Of a stretch of DNA of 64,000 nucleotides, positions 58,902 through 64,000 are shown piece by piece; within the stretch, counting starts at the first letter, position 1, and every line of letters begins with the position of its first letter. Below the pieces are notes generated by a model. The model made no database searches, was not told the origin of the DNA, and was given only the letters and a program-made list of their open reading frames with translations. Source of the DNA: Tulasnella sp. 424 (Eukaryota; Basidiomycota; Agaricomycetes; Cantharellales; Tulasnellaceae); contig WSUB01000044.1 of NCBI GenBank assembly GCA_019633425.1, positions 1-64,000 of the forward strand. Direction: 5' to 3'. The position numbers and the translations under genes were made by a program.

Positions 58902-59798
58902 CTAGATACATTGAGGGAAACTCTGAAGCGCCGATCTGAGTACGGATGACATTCTGATCCAGTCACAATCAACAAAACAGCCACAACGGGTGGGATCCGC
59001 GCGAAATGAATGCACCGGCTTCCGGCTTGGCGGATATCCCGAGCTCTGGCCAAAGAAAGTGGCGGCGCTACTGTCTTCAGGGTATGGATCCTGAATTGAT
59101 CGGCGGATTATGGTCTTCAAAGTTGTAATTAGGCGAAAGAAATCCGTCTCTTTGGCTCCATGAGTGCTGCAGATATTTCCCCTCGGCTCGAGGACTCTAA
59201 TCAAGTCGTCCAACGCTTCTTCCCGACACCTCCTTAGCTCCATTAGCTCCTCAAGGGGCTCTAGAGGTAGGGTTTGATAGAGGTCTTTGAATGAGATACG
59301 ATGGGTAAATCGGGAGGCTGTCTTCGCTTCTGGCTTCATTTCCAGGTCCCAGGCCAGCTTATAAAGCTCGACAGGATGGGATTCCAAAGCTTTTGTTGAG
59401 CTGTAGAGCGTCCCGACAGACAGCAGTAAGCGGTCTTTCGGAATGAAGTACTTGTCGTAAGCTCTGGCAAGCTTGATCGAGCCCTGAACCCCCAGGTTCT
59501 TAAGTACAGAAGTCGGGTAGAGAAGAATGAGGAGGCTGTGAACGGTTTCGGCATCTTCATCTAGCGTGATGATTGGGAGATGATCAGGAGTCTCCGTTTG
59601 AGGCTCCGTTTTCGGTTCGCCTTCTTGAGGCAGACTGAACATGTCGTCCATGACTGATGAAGCAAGGACGAGGATTTGCCGCAGAGCCTTGAACCTGACG
59701 CCATCAGTTGATTGGATAATGCAATCTCCAGGGGAGGAGTCGTCAAAGGGGGGTTGAACATCGAATTTGCCCTCGGCTTCGCTTTGACCGTTGCTCAT
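58902..59798 (-). CDS. BTB/POZ domain protein 5, inverted (~298 aa)
   Basis: Single-exon minus-strand gene, the only cluster member in this orientation. Start at the ATG at 59798 (MSNGQSEAEGKFDVQPPFD). BTB motifs SPGDCIIQSTDGVRFKAL and LLILLYPTS; more diverged helical part (ARAYDKYFIPKDRLL, AWDLEMKPEAKTASRFTH). CSTH is present and the later pair is CGCFVDC. The conserved terminal splice site is not evident; the protein ends FPQCI. It resembles the stray BTB pseudogene at 37 kb (DKYLIPDARL, CSTH, MEL/MDL-x-x-RR) more than its plus-strand neighbours. Confidence 0.8.
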   Translation of the reverse strand: MSNGQSEAEGKFDVQPPFDDSSPGDCIIQSTDGVRFKALRQILVLASSVMDDMFSLPQEGEPKTEPQTETPDHLPIITLDEDAETVHSLLILLYPTSVLKNLGVQGSIKLARAYDKYFIPKDRLLLSVGTLYSSTKALESHPVELYKLAWDLEMKPEAKTASRFTHRISFKDLYQTLPLEPLEELMELRRCREEALDDLIRVLEPRGNICSTHGAKETDFFRLITTLKTIIRRSIQDPYPEDSSAATFFGQSSGYPPSRKPVHSFRADPTRCGCFVDCDWIRMSSVLRSALQSFPQCI

Positions 59799-61035
59799 CG
59801 AGGAGGGAACTGGGCGCAATAACAGTCCGGTTTCAACTATCGTGCATTATGTTCTAGGCTGTGAACCTACATACTCAAATGAATTCACAGAAAAGATTTT
59901 TTTTTCAGTCTTTGTTTCCAGGGGGTGACTTGTGTGTAATTTGTCGCACGTGCTTTAGAACAAGCTAAGGCATCACGACTTTTAGGATGCTGTACGGCAT
60001 ATCGGGCCACAATCGCTACTATATCGTGAATATCATGTATAGCTTGTCAACTACAGGATAATGATCTCGATCTAGAATTCTTCACAAAAGAGTTTTGCGG
60101 TGAAAATGTTGGGGTTTTTTGTAATCGCTCGGGAGGGCCTCCAGGTACTTTTCTTTCCTTCCCATGGGCGCTCTCGCTACTTAGCGATCGTGATGCACCC
60201 AGTTCGACTGAGAGACTTGCCGAGCCAAGCGTTTGTGACATAGTAGCATTTTAGGTACGGATAGATCAGGTTATCAAATAGCATATTATTTTGAGTACAT
60301 CCACAGTCATATGATAAATCCGGGTTCGCTTTCTGGAGCATTGAGGTCGTGTATAAGGGCGGTCTCGATCTCGCTGCTGGGATACATATACCCATGTATG
60401 TACTCTCGGGGTTTTTGTTTGTGCCAGCTTGAGGGCAAGGTGTCGGAGTCAGATTAATATTGCATTCCGAGAGGAACAAGGGGAGAGTGGTAATGTTCCG
60501 GCTCCGAACACGGCGGCAATATGTGAGAGCTAGCAGCCCATGTTCGGGCCGTTTCCGAATTAAGCTAATCGGATTGATTTTAGCTGAGAAAATGACGTAC
60601 GTTTCCCGAATTTAAACATGCCCGGGACATGGGCACTCATTTCCCACACATCCGCCACATGTTCGGATTCCGGGCATCACCGGCCTCCCCTTGTGACGCC
60701 GGCAGCGAGGCGTCGGCGGCATTTCGCGTGATCACCGGCTGATTCACCTGTTAGACTGGGATAAAACCATCCCTCCCCTCGGCCAGTCGTTCTCCCATAT
60801 CCCCCATCGCTGACCGCAAGTAACAAACCGTCTTGCCTTCTCAGAGGTGAGCATCGAGACTATTCTTAGGGCTCGGCCTCCTCACTGGATCCTCGTAAAG
60901 CACGCATGGATGATGGTATTGCCCGGATCCTCGGGGACATGTTGATCCAGACCCGGGGATCATCTTCAGAGTCCCTTTTCCCGAATTGAGACTATGAATA
61001 CTCCAAACGAAGGCTGACTTGCCGTGATATAGATT
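59799..61035. promoter_or_regulatory. Intergenic between divergent BTB genes 5 and 6
   Basis: About 1.24 kb serving two divergent genes. GGATAAAACC near 60,768, about 265 bp before the gene 6 ATG, is a TATA candidate. No gene supported. Confidence 0.4.
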
Positions 61036-61981
61036 ATGGCCGAGACCTCCAGTACCCAATTCGTGGTCCAACATCCTTTTGACACCGAGTCCATTGGCGA
61101 TTGCATCCTTCGCGCATGTGACGGCACAGAATTCAAACCGTCTCGGGCGGTCCTTTCCTTGGCCTCCCCCATCTTTCGCGATATGTTTGCTATGCCACCC
61201 GTCGCCGACCAAGGAAAGACCGAGATTAAGCTTCCCGTTATTCCAGTCGAGGAGGACGCTGAGACTCTGCAAGCTCTTCTGCAAATGCTGTACCCCATCG
61301 ACCCACCTCCCATTGCATCCTTCTCGCTGGCACAAAAGCTAGTGACAGCATGCGACAAGTACTTCGTCAGCAACAGCAAACTTCGGCTACACCTCCGGGA
61401 CGCTCTCAATGACGATAATTTCATGACGGAAGATCCTTTGGCTTGCTATTCTGTTTTGTGGAAGCTAGGGTGGGAACCAGAGGCAATCAAAGCCTCCCGT
61501 TATACACACACCCTCGAGTTGACGGAGAGCTCGGTTGCCAAAAGGTTGGTGGAGCAATCAGGAGACATCGAGCCTCTATTGCAGCTGTGGCGTATGAGGG
61601 ATAGCAGAGACGGGGCTTTAGATGGTCTTCTTTCCTTAGTGAAGGTCGGCAGCTATGTTGTCTGCCCCCAGCGGAGCCATGCGGCATTATCCATCAATCT
61701 CAATGACTACGGTCAGCGTAGAGCTGGGTTGAAAGAGAAACTGAAATTACCTTATCCCGATCCCTATGATGTGGAAGATCTCCTGGGATTTCAGCTTCTA
61801 CCGCGGGCTAATACCTGCGAGACGTGCAGAGAGGGTCGTGAGGCACGTCTCCAGGCTATCCGTGCCATGGTCGGAGTAGCGCTTGAAGCTTACCCTCAAG
61901 GAATACCTGGGTAAGTATTATCCGCAGTTTTACTAGAAGATGCTGATGTCTGCCCGTTCAAGGTTGTCCCCTCGCAAGTAA
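61036..61981 (+). CDS. BTB/POZ domain protein 6 (~297 aa)
   Basis: Exons 61036-61910 and 61963-61981, joined across a GTAAGT...AAG intron of 52 nt after AYPQGIPG; the last exon encodes LSPRK. BTB motifs QHPFDTESIGDCILRACDG, IFRDMFAMP and LQMLYPIDPPP. The first metal-like motif is weakened (CPQR in place of CxxH) while CETC is kept. Neighbour and paralogue of genes 3 and 4, which share the TACDKYFV stretch. Confidence 0.8.
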
Positions 61982-62538
61982 CGCTGTTCTCATAAATCAC
62001 GGAGCAGGAGCCCTGGACCGAACTGTCAACAGCTGTATCAGGCTACCATAGTTCGCAGATGCCTCCATTCACATATCTCAAATAGTACCTGTTCCCGTTC
62101 AGATCCTATGCCGGAGAATTGGCAACGGCAGTTCGGTCATCTATTCAGATCTTTGTCACCCTTCTGTAGACTTGAGTCATTAAGCTACATGATTCGTTGG
62201 AACACACTCGAAGCTCATCAATAACTCGGTTCAGCTGTCAGGTGCATTGCAACCGACTGCACTCGCCCTCATATCGGGGAATCGGCCTCTAGCTAAGCTT
62301 AAGGCTCCGACTCGTGCGGAAGAGTGAGTTCTCCTTTTTCAAGTAAAATGGAGATATTGGAACCACAAAGTTGTGCGGGTACCTACATCCATAGTGCATG
62401 GGACTCTGCTACCGGATTTCGAGTTGTTTGGCGGTGTTGTGTAAACCGTGGCAATCGCGATTGTCCTGCCTTCTCGTTCAGAGACTGTTGCAGCAGACGC
62501 CGGCTGCCAATCTACCTCGATCGAGTCCATTCAACGTC
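61982..62538. other. Spacer before BTB gene 7
   Basis: About 560 bp. An in-frame ATG at 62398 exists, but the extra N-terminal residues are unlike the family. Nothing else recognised. Confidence 0.35.
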
Positions 62539-63502
62539 ATGTCATCGCAGTCGTCCACCGCAACGAACTACATCGTAAAGGCACCGTTCGACGAATCCTC
62601 TATTGGCGATTGCTTCCTAAAGTCTTCCGACGGTGCCAGCTTCAAAGCGAGCCGAGCCATCCTATCGATCGCCTCCCCGTTCTTCCGCGACATGTTTGCT
62701 CTCCCACAACCAGACAGTGATACCTCACATGCGACACCTGACCTGCCGACCATTCCCGTCGAGGAGGACGCCGAAATCCTGCAGACCCTCTTGACCATGT
62801 TATACCCCTTGGATCCCCCAGTCATCAAATCATACGAAGTCGCCACGAAACTCGTACGGGCTTGCGACAAGTACTTGATAAGCCCGCTAAGGCTTAAATC
62901 ATGTCTTCGAGATATGCTGGCTCCAGAAGCCTTCGATAGGGACCCACTCGGGGCCTACGCCCTCACGTGGAGGTTGGGTCTTGAAGAGGAGGCTAAGACT
63001 GCCTCACGATATACACACAAGCTTAACCTCCGGGATCCACCAGTCAAACGGAAAATCATCAATCAATCCGGTAGCTTCGAGGCACTCCTGGCCCTGTGCG
63101 ATATGCGTCTTCAAAGATGGGAGCAGCTGCATAGGATCGCAAAGGCTGTCAACCTCAGTGGAAACATGGGCTGCGCTGATCATTCGCATTACAAAAACGC
63201 CAGTACGTCAAGATCCTTCGAGGACTCCGAGGCCAGCGCCAGGCGGTCCTTGCTTGAACCTTATCCAGAGGAGTCCTGCCGCGTGGAGAGGATCGAGTCA
63301 TTCTTTGGTTGGACAGCGGGCACAGGAAATAAAGACTGTGCCAATTGTTGGATGAAAAGGAATCTCGCTTTACGTCAGAATGTGTCCCGTTTGTTGGAGG
63401 AACTCAAAACGTATCCTCAAACCATTTTGGGGTAGGTCTCACTCCTCGTCGTTGGGTTTTCACTTTGCACTGAGCGCCCATCATAGGATCGTTCAAGAGT
63501 GA
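62539..63502 (+). CDS. BTB/POZ domain protein 7 (~302 aa)
   Basis: Exons 62539-63431 and 63487-63502. Starts MSSQSSTATNYIVKAPFDES. BTB motifs GDCFLKSSDGASFKASRAIL, FFRDMFALP and LTMLYPLDPP; CADH and CANC pairs present. The GTAGGT donor follows TYPQTILG and itself supplies a stop if unspliced, as in gene 1; the last exon encodes IVQE, the least conserved tail in the cluster. Confidence 0.8.
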
Positions 63503-63726
63503 CAGTGGCAAATAATGTTGATTTAGTCCGCGTTGAGAAGCTGTTGATCCATCTGAAACCTAGACTCTAGGGAGGTTCTTAGTGTAAATACATAGCCAAT
63601 GTTACCCGTCAGCTGGATGTATTTATGCGTGCAGCCGCTCGACCTAGAGCGATGCTTCCCAGTCAAAATCTGTAAATTCAGAAATAATACAAAACGAGGT
63701 TCAAATATGCGCGTTAGCAAAGGGGC
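63503..63726. other. Intergenic, nothing recognised
   Basis: Short stretch between BTB gene 7 and the stop of the minus-strand gene at the window edge. Confidence 0.3.
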
Positions 63727-63962
63727 TTAATCAATTGCCATGACATTGGGGTCCTTCGCTGCTGCCTTGGACACCGCCTTAGCTTCTTTGGCCGCTTTTG
63801 CCTCAAGCTCCTCTTCTCGCCTTCCTCGCCGAGTGATAACGAACTTCTCATGATCCGCACTTGACACCCTTATCATACGAAGAAGTGGAAGGTAGTTCGG
63901 GTCTCCGTCTTCCCACTTGCGGAAAAGTTCAACCGTCGTTGGATCGGTGAGGTCTGGAATCT
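63727..63962 (-). CDS. 3' exon of an unidentified minus-strand gene
   Basis: The last exon runs from an acceptor (pyrimidine tract then CAG ending at 63963) to the TAA at 63727-63729. It encodes about 78 residues: EIPDLTDPTTVELFRKWED, PNYLPLLRMIRV, KFVITRRGRR, then an Ala/Lys/Glu-rich helix ending DPNVMAID. I do not recognise the family; a small basic helical protein is likely. The rest lies beyond the window. Confidence 0.6.
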
Positions 63963-64000
63963 CTGAAAAAAAAAAGGCGTTAAAGATGGGAAGAGAAAAG

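Overview
The window is nuclear DNA of a basidiomycete fungus, most likely an agaricomycete. The protein genes are split by many short (about 50-75 nt) GT-AG introns with CTNA(C/T) branch points. They encode ordinary fungal proteins (glycogen debranching enzyme, SAGA subunit Hfi1/Ada1, Fis1, a mitoferrin-type carrier, a Hpt1/Xpt1-type phosphoribosyltransferase, an F-BAR/DEP/RhoGAP protein). A large clustered BTB/POZ family is typical of mushroom-forming fungi. There is no sign of bacterial, organellar or viral genome organisation.

Region 1 (about 0.2-18.95 kb) is a head-to-tail array of eight copies, plus one relic, of a seven-exon gene. Exon 2 looks like the capsid region of a Ty3/gypsy Gag protein. 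No protease, reverse transcriptase, RNase H, integrase or LTR was recognised. The exon structure is nearly invariant (exon 1 of 70 nt, exon 4 of 150 nt, a last exon of about 33 nt encoding a V-x-x-F-K-(Q/P) tail), and six copies splice into uninterrupted reading frames. Seven copies carry a CACGTG site 139-156 bp before the ATG. This looks like a domesticated, tandemly amplified gag-derived family and is the most unusual thing in the window. The array also holds a 111-bp SINE-like insertion with a 12-bp target duplication, and a 96-N assembly gap flanked by an identical 81-bp sequence.

Region 2 (about 19-49.5 kb) is a housekeeping block. In order: a 1363-aa RING-H2/PH/VWA protein with the domain order of yeast Ste5/Far1; GDB1; HFI1 and FIS1 (divergent, about 200 bp apart); a serine hydrolase; a frameshifted BTB gene; a mitoferrin (MRS3/4) gene; an HPT1-type gene divergent from an RGD2-like gene; and a secreted GH105-like glycosidase.

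Region 3 (about 49.6-63.5 kb) is a second local expansion: six BTB/POZ genes, one of them inverted, plus a 3'-end relic. Five or six share a conserved intron right after a Y-P-x-x-I-x-G motif that leads into a tiny last exon. Spacers between the first copies carry fragments of the neighbouring GH105 gene's 3' end, so segmental duplication involved that gene's tail. The window ends inside a minus-strand gene of unknown function.

Gene models were assembled by eye from splice consensus, frame continuity and comparison between copies; no transcript or database evidence was used.
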